The notes under the pieces: model-generated
What the model saw: the letters and a program-made list of their open reading frames with translations, nothing else
What the model was told of the DNA's origin: nothing
Databases searched by the model: none
Source: Salibacterium qingdaonense
Lineage (GTDB): Bacteria > Bacillota > Bacilli > Bacillales > Marinococcaceae
Direction of reading: 5' to 3'
NCBI RefSeq assembly: GCF_900114715.1
Contig: NZ_FOTY01000006.1
Coordinates: 1-64,000 of the forward strand
Length of the DNA: 64,000 bases
Made by a program: the position numbers and the translations under genes
In this document: positions 1 to 6,723 of the stretch, piece after piece
How positions within the stretch are numbered: position 1 is the stretch's first letter
Layout: every line of letters begins with the position of its first letter

Positions 1-237
1 ATCACCGCGGGATTCTTCTATCCAGTCAAAATCATTTTTTCCCTGAGAGAGAAGACCGAGATAGCTGTACACGACATCGCCGTGGGAAATCGCGGCCGAC
101 GATGTTAAGCCGGGCATGGATAAGGAATGGAGACGTTTATGTAAGTTCAAGGATTGAAGAAGTTCCCCTATCAAGAGAAGTCCACTGGCAGATATAATAT
201 AATTATCCGTTAATTGGATATCAAATCGACGTTTCAT
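1..237 (-). CDS. IS1380-family transposase, N-terminal part, runs off the window
   Basis: The reading frame is open from ATG 235-237 to the left edge, giving 79 residues. A GGAAGGTG ribosome-binding site lies just upstream. The protein begins MKRRFDIQLTDN and contains GLLLIGELL, then ISHGDVVYSYLGLLSQG and a following DFDWIEE. That order (GL-LIG-LL, then SHGD/SDVV, then GL--LGK-DFD) is the usual start of Firmicutes IS1380-type DDE transposases, which cut and paste their element. The catalytic residues would lie outside the window, so intactness cannot be judged. The family call rests on recognising this N-terminal pattern. Confidence 0.68.
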   Translation of the reverse strand, partial: MKRRFDIQLTDNYIISASGLLLIGELLQSLNLHKRLHSLSMPGLTSSAAISHGDVVYSYLGLLSQGKNDFDWIEESRGD

Positions 238-289
238 TTTTTCACCTTCCGGGTGCATTCATCCAATAAGATGAATAGGATCTTATCCC

Positions 290-433
290 CTATTTTATCA
301 AGGTTTTGAAGGGTATGTCGAAAGATATCATTACGGATTCAGGAGGAGATATAGTAGTAGACTCAACTAAGAATCTATAATCATACTCACTTTCTTTCAT
401 ATCCAGAATCTTAAAGTTTGATAGATTAATCAT
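290..433 (-). pseudogene. N-terminal fragment of a transposase, probably ISL3 family
   Basis: A 47-codon frame starts at ATG 431-433 and ends at TAG 290-292. The first ~30 residues (MINLSNFKILDMKESEYDYR, then FLVESTT-SPP) look like the start of ISL3-family transposases, in which a CPxCG zinc motif should follow. Here the expected cysteines are absent and the frame runs into unrelated sequence. It appears to be cut off by the left end of the IS1380-type element, somewhere near 300-340. The family assignment is from a short stretch and is tentative. Confidence 0.42.
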
Positions 434-502
434 ATTGGTTAACGTTTTATACTATCCTTTGCAAAATATCGGTTCTTTGTTAAAACCTGTTTTAAAATCC
501 TA

Positions 503-925
503 TTACCTTCTTTTAATAATAAGAGCACCTATCCCTACAATCCAAATATAAGCAAAGAAAAAGAGCCATAGATAAAGAATTGAAATCGACTCATTTCCTA
601 AAAGTGTGAAAACTGCTAAAGCCACAAATAAAATAGCTAAGGAAATATGAGATGTATATGCAAAAAGACGGAAAACATTGTGGATGACTCGTTCATCTGC
701 TTCGGGCAAATTATCTCTTTTGTGTTTCTGTTTAATCACCTGAATTACTGTCAAAATGATAGTTGCTACCAAACCACCTGTAAGCACTTCATACGGAAAT
801 TCACCTTGAAAAATATAAGCAAGAAATGAACCCAGAACAGCACCAATAAAAGTACAAGTAATAATAAAGTATGGTTTCCACTTTTCTAAAATCTTTCCCC
901 ATTTTTTTCTGTCCTTTACACTCAT
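503..925 (-). CDS. Small membrane protein partnered with an XRE regulator
   Basis: This 140-residue protein is not assigned to a named gene. It has four hydrophobic segments (about residues 18-38, 44-62, 88-108 and 113-135) and a short cytoplasmic loop with LPEADERVIHNVFRL in the middle. That DER motif between two membrane pairs is typical of small DUF2178-like proteins that sit beside Cro/C1-type regulators. Its ATG overlaps the stop of the upstream HTH gene (ATGA at 922-925), so the two are translationally coupled and co-transcribed. Function is unknown. The region is visibly AT-rich compared with the core genes, consistent with accessory DNA. Confidence 0.7.
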   Translation of the reverse strand: MSVKDRKKWGKILEKWKPYFIITCTFIGAVLGSFLAYIFQGEFPYEVLTGGLVATIILTVIQVIKQKHKRDNLPEADERVIHNVFRLFAYTSHISLAILFVALAVFTLLGNESISILYLWLFFFAYIWIVGIGALIIKRR

Positions 926-1131
926 TTGTCATCCTCCTCTAAAATAAATATTTCATTTATTGGCATATCAAAATATGCTATTAATTTTAATGCCAACTCA
1001 AGACTGGGATTATACTTATTTTTTTCAATTGCATTTATAGTTTGACGTGTAACTTGTAGATCTTCAGCCATTTTAACTTGAGTTATACCTTTTTTTTGGC
1101 GGATTTCTCGAATATGGTTAATTACCTTCAT
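922..1131 (-). CDS. Small XRE-family (Cro/C1) HTH regulator
   Basis: This 69-residue protein is almost entirely one helix-turn-helix domain (about residues 5-60): IREIRQKKGITQVKMAEDL, the recognition segment VTRQTINAIEKNKYNPSLE, then LALKLIAYFDMPINEIF. It belongs to the YozG-like class of minimal regulators. A strong GGAGGGG ribosome-binding site precedes ATG 1129-1131. It heads a two-gene operon with the membrane protein at 503-925. Two GTAAAG-N4-CTTTAC dyads sit on its promoter, so autorepression is the likely mode of control (inferred). Confidence 0.88.
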   Translation of the reverse strand: MKVINHIREIRQKKGITQVKMAEDLQVTRQTINAIEKNKYNPSLELALKLIAYFDMPINEIFILEEDDK

Positions 1132-1152
1132 TAATCACCCCTCCAAATCAAA

Positions 1153-1212
1153 GTAAAGATATCTTTACACATACAATAACAAAAAACCGATCTAATGTAA
1201 AGCAGTCTTTAC
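1153..1212. promoter_or_regulatory. Two dyad operators flanking the XRE promoter
   Basis: GTAAAGATATCTTTAC (1153-1168, a perfect 16-bp palindrome) and GTAAAGCAGTCTTTAC (1197-1212) share the form GTAAAG-N4-CTTTAC. Their centres are 44 bp apart, close to four helical turns. The upstream copy overlaps the -35 element and the downstream copy covers the expected transcription start. This geometry suits cooperative autorepression by the adjacent HTH protein. The binding protein is inferred. Confidence 0.7.
1173..1201 (-). promoter_or_regulatory. Promoter of the XRE-membrane protein operon
   Basis: On the minus strand, -35 TTTACA (1196-1201) and -10 TATTGT (1173-1178) are separated by exactly 17 bp. 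Transcription would start near 1166, about 35 nt before the HTH gene. Confidence 0.6.
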
Positions 1213-1232
1213 AGTGGGTCGGTATTATTTCT

Positions 1233-1301
1233 ACACGATAATCCGATTTATGATTTCGTAGCTATTATACTTTTTAACTGGTATTCCACACGATAATCCG
1301 A
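1233..1301. repeat. Direct repeat pair ACACGATAATCCGA
   Basis: The 14-mer ACACGATAATCCGA occurs at 1233-1246 and again at 1288-1301, a 55-bp period. The second copy abuts the point where TnpB-like coding similarity begins. It may mark an element end, an excision scar or a local duplication. Confidence 0.55.
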
Positions 1302-1862
1302 ATACCCGATTATTTAAACTACTACATTGAAGACGACGAAATTGAAAAGTTTCGGAGGCAGATGGAAAGCAGAAAAAAAGCGATGCAGAAGCAGGGGAAA
1401 TATGCTGGCAGCGGACGTGTCGGACACGGTACTAAAACACGAGTTGACCCACTTAAAGTCATTCGAGATAAAATAGCCAATTTCCGGGAAACCAAAAACC
1501 ATCAGTATTCCCGCTACGTCGTGGACATGGCTGAAAAGCACGAATGTGCCACCATTCAAATGGAAGAACTTAAGGGGATTCATCAGGATGATGCTTTCTT
1601 AAAAAGATGGTCCTATCATGACCTGCAGGAAAAAATCACATACAAAGCGGAGGAGAAAGGCATTCAGGTTTTAAAGATCGATCCCCAAAAGACTTCGCAG
1701 CGTTGTCATCAGTGTGGTAATATAGACAGCGACAATAGAAAAGAACAGGCAACTTTTCTGTGTACCTCATGTGGGATGGAAACGAATGCGGACTTCAATG
1801 CAGCTAAAAACATTGCAATACCAAGTATTGAACAAATCATACAAACCGAGATGAACAGTTAA
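1302..1862 (+). pseudogene. tnpB: TnpB (IS200/IS605-type RNA-guided nuclease), C-terminal remnant
   Basis: The frame is open from about 1278 and shows TnpB similarity from about 1302; the first ATG is at 1362 (166 residues to the stop). Visible are the middle RuvC motif with its glutamate (CATIQMEELKGI), the zinc ribbon with two CxxC pairs (CHQCG and CTSCG) and the final RuvC motif NADFNAAKNI with its aspartate. The N-terminal recognition lobe and the first RuvC aspartate (the usual GIDxG) are missing. The protein is therefore about 40% of full length (usually 370-400 residues) and should not cut DNA. No tnpA is nearby. Two of three catalytic residues are intact, so loss looks like truncation rather than evolution of a nuclease-dead repressor. 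Confidence 0.82.
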
Positions 1863-2219
1863 ATTTATTTGGGCGCTTTCTCGTCCATAAAACGAGAAGT
1901 ACCGTCCATAGTGGCGGCAACACTCATGAAGGTAGCCTATCATCAAAGTTGGGCTGAAATCTCAGTCACAAAAACCGACTGGGGAACCCTCACACTACAT
2001 AATTGGTAGATTCAAAACGGTCGTCGACCTTTAGTAGCGTAAAAACCCCAGGGGATCGACGACAGCAAGAACCCTTGAATCACGGGACTTGAATAGAAAA
2101 GATGGTATTAACCTATCAATCTTCGAACACATTGAAGTCCTGTCCTATCGGCTTTTAATGGGGTTTTAATCTTACCTTAGAGGGTTTGAAACGGATGCAC
2201 CGATGAAGTCACCACGCCC
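1863..2219 (+). other. Structured non-coding flank of tnpB, possible relic of the guide-RNA (omega RNA) and right end
   Basis: No gene is seen in these 357 bases. They are rich in inverted repeats: GTCGTCGA at about 2021-2028 pairs with TCGACGAC at about 2056-2063, TTTCTCGT pairs with ACGAGAAG around 1877-1902, and GGGCTGAAATCTCAGTC can fold near 1951-1967. In TnpB elements the guide RNA is transcribed from the 3' end of tnpB through the right end, in this orientation. Its identity here is an inference from position and structure only. Confidence 0.35.
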
Positions 2220-2405
2220 TTGATGGACTGTTTTGATCTTCCCTTTAAGTCGATTAAATATAATACTAACGAAAAAAGTAAGGATACAATAATTGAAGCA
2301 CTCAGGCATAGGGTTAAAGAGTTGGAAAAAGCAAACAAAGAATTAAAAGAGGAAAACAAAGACCTTATTGGAAAATTATACGAAAACTATAATTCAAACA
2401 ATTGA
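2220..2405 (+). pseudogene. Coiled-coil fragment, possibly the C-terminus of a TnpC/DUF6262-type transposon protein
   Basis: A 61-codon frame (TTG 2220 or ATG 2223) encodes a charged helix from about residue 20: KSKDTIIEALRHRVKELEKA, then NKELKEENKDLIGKLYENYN. This is a regular heptad coiled coil and resembles the C-terminal helix of Tn554 TnpC-like (DUF6262) proteins, where an N-terminal domain would be expected. No convincing ribosome-binding site or N-terminal domain precedes it. It is followed directly by a terminator, so it looks like the true 3' end of a lost gene. The family assignment is tentative. Confidence 0.35.
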
Positions 2406-2406
2406 T

Positions 2407-2441
2407 AAAAAAGGCGGTCGTTTTATTGATCGCCTTTTTTA
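2407..2441 (+). terminator. Rho-independent terminator
   Basis: An A-run, GGCGGTC, an 8-nt loop, GATCGCC and TTTTTT form a hairpin with one G-U pair. It can work in both directions and lies immediately after the coiled-coil remnant. Confidence 0.75.
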
Positions 2442-2608
2442 ACTCTTGCATCCGTTAATGTTATGTGAAAATAAAGTTGTTCAAATTGATATTTGCTCCA
2501 CAACCGCGCCTGATGTTTGAATAGCCTCTTTCTAATTTTTGCTGATATTCTAGAACAAGGACAACGCCTTAGCATGATGCTATTTCACATTTCTATACTT
2601 GAAGAGCG

Positions 2609-3403
2609 TTAAAAGATAGTCGGTACCAGCCCACCATCCATACGGATTGGGGACCCTTTAAATGCGGATGCATAAGGGCTGCAGACAAATGTAGTTAGCC
2701 TTCCTATTTCAGTAGGTCTAATAAATCTTTGTATCTCAGATTGAGGTAGGTTTGCAGTCATAAATTCCTTCTCTTTCTCTGAAAAAGTCATATCTTTATT
2801 ATCGTACATACCCTCAATGATTTGATGCACATTTTCAGAGAGTGTTGGTCCTGGCATGATCGTATTGACCGTAACATCTTTTCCTATTGTTAATTTAGAT
2901 AAGCTTTTTGACAATGATAATAGCATTGATTTTGTCATACAATACTGAGGCATTTGTCCTGAAGGCATCACTGCTTCTTCACTCGCAATAAAGATAATCC
3001 GGCCGAACTCATTGTTCAACATTTTAGGTAAATAAAATTTAGATAAACTATTTGCAGCAAGAACATTGGTACGGAAGTATTTTTCCCATACTTCATCGTC
3101 AACGTCCTCATATTGCATGATTTCATAAATACCCATATTGTTAACTAAAATATCAATATTGGGATACTTTTCGAATAAAATTTTTCGTTGTTCAACATCC
3201 ACAATATCGGCTGCAGCATTTTGAGGAGAGGTTGTAGGGAAATCTGATTTAATTTCATTTACAATTCGCTCTACCTGTTCATAATTTCGGCCATTAATAA
3301 GGACATTAACACCTTCCTTTGCAAGCTCAATAGCAATTACTTTACCTATACCTTTTGTTGAGCCTGTAACTAAAGCTGTTTTGTTGGTTAGTCCCATGTC
3401 CAT
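2609..3403 (-). CDS. SDR-family NAD(P)-dependent oxidoreductase
   Basis: This is a 264-residue short-chain dehydrogenase/reductase. The nucleotide-binding glycine motif TGSTKGIG lies near residues 13-20, the NNMG variant of the NNAG motif near 87, the catalytic serine in IFIASEEA and the catalytic pair as YCMTK. The substrate cannot be read from sequence. I start at ATG 3401-3403 because AAGGAG lies 9 nt upstream; an in-frame ATG further up would add 12 residues without a good site. It lies 43 bp after an AraC-type regulator on the same strand, so they may form a two-gene unit. It is more AT-rich than its neighbour, so the two may differ in origin. Confidence 0.88.
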   Translation of the reverse strand: MDMGLTNKTALVTGSTKGIGKVIAIELAKEGVNVLINGRNYEQVERIVNEIKSDFPTTSPQNAAADIVDVEQRKILFEKYPNIDILVNNMGIYEIMQYEDVDDEVWEKYFRTNVLAANSLSKFYLPKMLNNEFGRIIFIASEEAVMPSGQMPQYCMTKSMLLSLSKSLSKLTIGKDVTVNTIMPGPTLSENVHQIIEGMYDNKDMTFSEKEKEFMTANLPQSEIQRFIRPTEIGRLTTFVCSPYASAFKGSPIRMDGGLVPTIF

Positions 3404-3446
3404 AATACATTTCTCCTTTTCATTTATAGTTAAAAACAAGGTCAGT

Positions 3447-4454
3447 TTATCGAGTTGTACCTAAATGTTCAGTACGCCAATTTGAGGGCGTATCTCCCTC
3501 CCAAAGCCGAAAGGCCCGATAGAACGAGTTTTGATTTTCATAACCAATCAGGAAGGCAACTTCGCGAATATCGAGCGAGGGATCTGCTAAGTACTCTCGT
3601 TCCTGTTCTTGTCGGACTTGTGTTAACAGATGTTTAAAGCTCGTCCCTTCGTCATGAAGACGGCGCTGCAAGGTGCGATTGCTCATCCCTAACTCGCCTG
3701 CGACAGTCTGGATGTTGGAACGCCCTCCTGGCAGGCTGCGTTTCATGATCCACTTGACCATCTTGGTAATTGAATTGCCAGGTTGCTGCTCATCTGCCGA
3801 TTGGTCCAATACGGGGGTCAGAATTTCCAGCAACTCTGCGTTGTACGAGACAAAGGGGCGGTCCAGGTCACTTCTATGGAGCGTCAATTTGTCACGACTT
3901 CCACCGATTTGGACACGGCATCCGAAGTAAGTTTCAAGCGACTGAGCGTCGCCCATTAAATGCGAAAATTCAACGGACTTCGCCGTCAATGGCTGACCAG
4001 TTCCCCGGCGTCCTAACTCTAAAAGAAACGCAAGCGTAATACCAATTAACATCGACGGACCCGGTTGCTCTGTATACAACCATCCCAGTTCGATAGTACA
4101 TTCATCGCCTTCCTCTGTGATAAGTAAGCTTTCAGGGGGGCACAGTCGTTTATACCGAGCCATGCGTGTTAGTGCGTCGCGGTAGTCACGAGCGTGGTAA
4201 GCTGCTAAAACAGTTGGTGGAAAATGAACTGTTTCGTAGCCGGCCGTTAGCTTGATGATTCCTTTAGCTGTGTCACCTATGATATCGGAATACGCCTGCC
4301 AAATTGAGAAATATTGGGGGGTGGTAACAACTGGTTCATTAATGATAGTGAGTGGAAGTCCTGCTTTTCGGGCTACTTCATGGGGGGCAATCCCTAATTG
4401 GCGTAATCCCGTCCAAAATCCTGCCGGGAATTTAATACGAGTATAAGACGTCAT
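3447..4454 (-). CDS. AraC-family transcriptional regulator
   Basis: This 335-residue protein has an N-terminal effector domain (about residues 20-200) of the Arabinose_bd type common in OruR-like regulators, and a C-terminal AraC DNA-binding domain with two HTH units. The first is NIQTVAGELGMSNRTLQRRL (about residues 248-267). The second includes IREVAFLIGYENQNSFYRAF, with the family's A-x2-x-GY-x5-F-RAF pattern. It probably activates the SDR gene just downstream; this is inferred from position. Its base composition is close to the core genome and unlike the AT-rich genes to its left. Confidence 0.9.
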   Translation of the reverse strand: MTSYTRIKFPAGFWTGLRQLGIAPHEVARKAGLPLTIINEPVVTTPQYFSIWQAYSDIIGDTAKGIIKLTAGYETVHFPPTVLAAYHARDYRDALTRMARYKRLCPPESLLITEEGDECTIELGWLYTEQPGPSMLIGITLAFLLELGRRGTGQPLTAKSVEFSHLMGDAQSLETYFGCRVQIGGSRDKLTLHRSDLDRPFVSYNAELLEILTPVLDQSADEQQPGNSITKMVKWIMKRSLPGGRSNIQTVAGELGMSNRTLQRRLHDEGTSFKHLLTQVRQEQEREYLADPSLDIREVAFLIGYENQNSFYRAFRLWEGDTPSNWRTEHLGTTR

Positions 4455-4778
4455 TTATAAACCCCCTTAGCCATCTATAACTTGACCTGTGTCTACCCTG
4501 TTGGCAGGATAGTTATCATATTACCAATCCAATGCTGTTTTGTAACTAGCAAAAGACGACATACAACTAATTGTTTACGTCAAATTAATCCTGTTGATGT
4601 GATTGAAAATGTATTAGCGTTTTTTTGTTATTCCTATTCAATAGGGAGTACATTCTGAGTTATCATAAAACGACCTGCTCTCCTTCTTCCACAAACATTG
4701 AGCCGATTCTAGCGCAAACCTTATGCGATAACTGCGTCCGATGATTGAAGACTTGAAATCGAGATAATCCGGCCTGGA
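4455..4778. other. Gene-free intergenic region upstream of the AraC-type gene
   Basis: I see no credible gene in these 324 bases. The part nearest the regulator is AT-rich and presumably carries its promoter, but no confident -35/-10 pair stands out. The far end, near 4760-4778, contains GATAATCCG, also part of the direct repeat at 1233-1301. Confidence 0.5.
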
Positions 4779-4853
4779 TGGGTTACACTTAGTTGGACAG
4801 ATTCATTAAGGTCATATAGACTTAGATCAAATAAACGCTGAGGGGAATCAATA

Positions 4854-5137
4854 GGACCAGACGAACAAGAAGAAGCTTCACGAAAGAATGTAAAGAACAA
4901 ATCGTTCAGCTACACGCTTTAGGCAAACCTAGATCCGAAATTATCAAAGAATATGAGCTGACGCCTTCTGCCTTTGATAAGTGGGTTAGCCAATCCCGGA
5001 CCAGTGGGTCCTTTGAAGAGAAAGACAACCGTACTCCTGAGCAGGAAGAACTGACTCGACTAAGGAAAGAAAACCAAAAGCTTGCCATGGAGAATGATAT
5101 TTTAAAGCAGGCCGCGCTGATCATGGGACGAAAGTAG
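4854..5137 (+). pseudogene. IS3-family orfA (HTH transposase subunit), broken
   Basis: Read with one corrected base this encodes about 95 residues starting TRRTRRSFTKE, then an HTH (IIKEYELTPSAFDKW) and a leucine-zipper end ENQKLAMENDILKQA. Three lesions are visible. The expected start ATG at 4854 reads AGG, 7 nt after a good GAGGGG site, and no other start lies in frame. A base is missing at about 4919-4920 (CTT-AGG where CTTTAGG is needed), giving a stop. A conserved FKEQ phenylalanine codon reads TGT. OrfA supplies end recognition and the frame needed for OrfAB fusion. Confidence 0.82.
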
Positions 5138-5139
5138 AT

Positions 5140-5963
5140 GTGATCCGGAACAACCGCCACAAATACTCGGTATCAGCAATGTGCGACGTCCTACAAATAC
5201 CAAGAAGTACGTATTATTATGAAGCTCAAATCCGTGATGACCAGGATGAAGAATTGGCTGCACGGATCGTCGAAATCTTTAAAAACAGCCGGAATATTTA
5301 TGGGCAGAGAAAGATAAAAAAAGAACTAGAAAAGCTGGGATGGACAGTCTCTCGCCGTCGTATTGGAAGAATCATGAAGGAACAAGGTCTTGTGTCAAAA
5401 TATACGGTTGCTCCATACAAACCGACGAGAATGCCCAGTAACGAATCAGAAGTCGGAAATACATTAAATCGAGCGTTTAATCAAGACCAGGAATTGAAAG
5501 TGATTGGGAGCGATTTAACCTATGTTCGAGTACAGCAGAAGTGGCATTACATCTGCGTTTTAGTAGATTTATATAATCGCGAGATTATCGGCTACAGCGC
5601 AGGCCCTCATAAAAGTGCTGCATTAGTTCAACGTGTCTTCGCATCGGTGAAATACAACCTTCATCGTCTTGAAGTATTTCATACTGATAGAGGTAGTGAG
5701 TTTAAAATCAACTCATCGACCAGGCCCTCGAAACCTTTGGCATTGAACGCTCATTGAGTGAAAAAGGAACGCCCTACGACAACGCCGTAGCAGAAGCTAC
5801 GTTTAAGACCATCAAAACGGAGTTTGTCCACGGTTCTAGCTTCCCTAACCAATACGAACTTGACCTCGAACTATTTGATTATGTTCATTGGTTCAATCCT
5901 ATTCGCATTCATGGATCACTAGATTATTTAACACCAGCTGAATACAAGTCTAAGCACCTTTAA
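5140..5963 (+). pseudogene. IS3-family orfB (DDE transposase), frameshifted
   Basis: Two overlapping frames (5140-5757 and 5754-5963) together make one rve-type transposase of about 274 residues. An N-terminal HTH_21-like part (IYGQRKIKKELEKLGWTVSR) precedes the DDE core: Asp in SDLTYV, Asp in HTDRGSEF and Glu in NAVAEATFKTIK. After HTDRGSEF the frame is lost because AAAA stands where AAAAA is needed (about 5702-5706), which separates the last catalytic glutamate from the first two aspartates. The ending HGSLDYLTPAEY is typical of the family. Confidence 0.88.
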
Positions 5964-6108
5964 ATATTTGTTCAGTTTAGTGTTGATATACCACGTATCA
6001 AAAGGCATTTGAATAACAATCATCTACTTCACCCGTAGTGACGGCTTCACTGATACTATAACTTTATTCAATTAAATGGCCCGATTGTTTAATTATATTG
6101 TATCAGAA

Positions 6109-6140
6109 TTATTAGATAAATTTTAAACTTTATCTAATAA
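6109..6140. repeat. Perfect 12-bp inverted repeat with 8-nt loop
   Basis: TTATTAGATAAA (6109-6120) and TTTATCTAATAA (6129-6140) are exact reverse complements. No U-tract follows on either strand, so it is not a typical terminator. It lies in a gene-free AT-rich stretch (5994-6220) between the IS3 element and the ssrA terminator. It could be an operator or a relic of a mobile element. Confidence 0.6.
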
Positions 6141-6220
6141 GTGTTGTATTAAAAACGAACATTTATTGTAGAGCCGATTTTTTGCATTTTAAATATGTTT
6201 ATTACATTCGGTTTGAAAAC

Positions 6221-6260
6221 GAAAAAAGCATGAGCATTCCAACAGGAACACTTATGCTTC
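6221..6260 (-). terminator. Terminator of ssrA
   Basis: On the minus strand AAGCATAAGTGTTCC, a 4-nt loop and GGAATGCTCATGCTT form a 15-bp stem with G-U pairs, followed by TTTTTT. It begins about 20 nt beyond the CCA end of tmRNA. Confidence 0.82.
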
Positions 6261-6281
6261 ACTTCGGTTCATTATTATGTA

Positions 6282-6646
6282 TGGTGGAGACGGTGGGAAT
6301 CGAACCCACGTCCAGAGATATCGCTGACTGAGCTTCTACGAGCGTAGTCACTATATTATGATTCGCCGCTGCTTTGGCTTAGTGACAAGCCGCTGCAGGG
6401 CTAGTCTGATTGGTCTCTTCTGCCAGCCTCAGACGGTGGCTGGACAGCGTAGCCCACTATTAGTGAGACCCCGTATCACTCCACATGGGCGATGGAGAGC
6501 GGGATCCGCAGAAAACTGCTTATGCAGCTACTGCGAGGTTTTCTTCTTGTTTGCCAGTTATTATTGGCGTGGGCCTTTTTCGAGGCCTGCCCAGCTCGGC
6601 TCGCAACTCAGCCTCGACCTATCTCTGTCGAAGCCGTGTCGTCCCC
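6282..6646 (-). ncRNA. ssrA: tmRNA (ssrA)
   Basis: The 365-nt gene has both halves of the tRNA-like domain: 5' GGGGACGACACGGCTTCGAC at 6646 downward, and 3' GGACGTGGGTTCGATTCCCA (T arm) running to an encoded CCA at 6282-6284. The tag frame lies at 6520-6555: after TAACT, GGC is the resume codon and the peptide is GKQEENLAVAA followed by TAA. With the tRNA-borne alanine this makes a 12-residue degradation tag ending in the protease-recognised AA. tmRNA with SmpB rescues ribosomes stalled on broken mRNA. smpB and rnr lie just upstream, as in Bacillus. Confidence 0.97.
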
Positions 6647-6691
6647 ATTTGTAGAAAAAGGAGATACATTCAAATCCCCTTTGGACATTTA

Positions 6692-6719
6692 ATTATAACA
6701 CATACACACGCAGATGCAA
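6692..6719 (-). promoter_or_regulatory. Promoter of ssrA
   Basis: Minus-strand -35 TTGCAT (6714-6719) and -10 TATAAT (6692-6697) are 16 bp apart, placed just after the smpB stop codon. Transcripts would begin near 6685, leaving a ~40-nt 5' leader to be removed by RNase P. Confidence 0.75.
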
Positions 6720-6723
6720 GGGA

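Larger units (their letters stand above)
4779..5993 (+). mobile_element. Decayed IS3-family (IS150-like) insertion sequence
   Basis: This ~1.2-kb element has imperfect terminal inverted repeats: the left end from TGGGTTACACTTAG (4779) resembles the reverse complement of the right end, TGGTATATCAACAC (ending 5993), followed by similar A/T-rich blocks. It carries orfA and orfB in IS3 order. Both are broken, so it should be unable to move by itself. No clear target duplication is visible. Exact ends are uncertain by a few bases. Confidence 0.78.

Noticed and set aside
1302-1862. Nuclease-dead TnpB repressor (TldR)
   Set aside because: The remaining RuvC residues are intact and the N-terminal half is missing, which indicates truncation rather than a repurposed full-length repressor.
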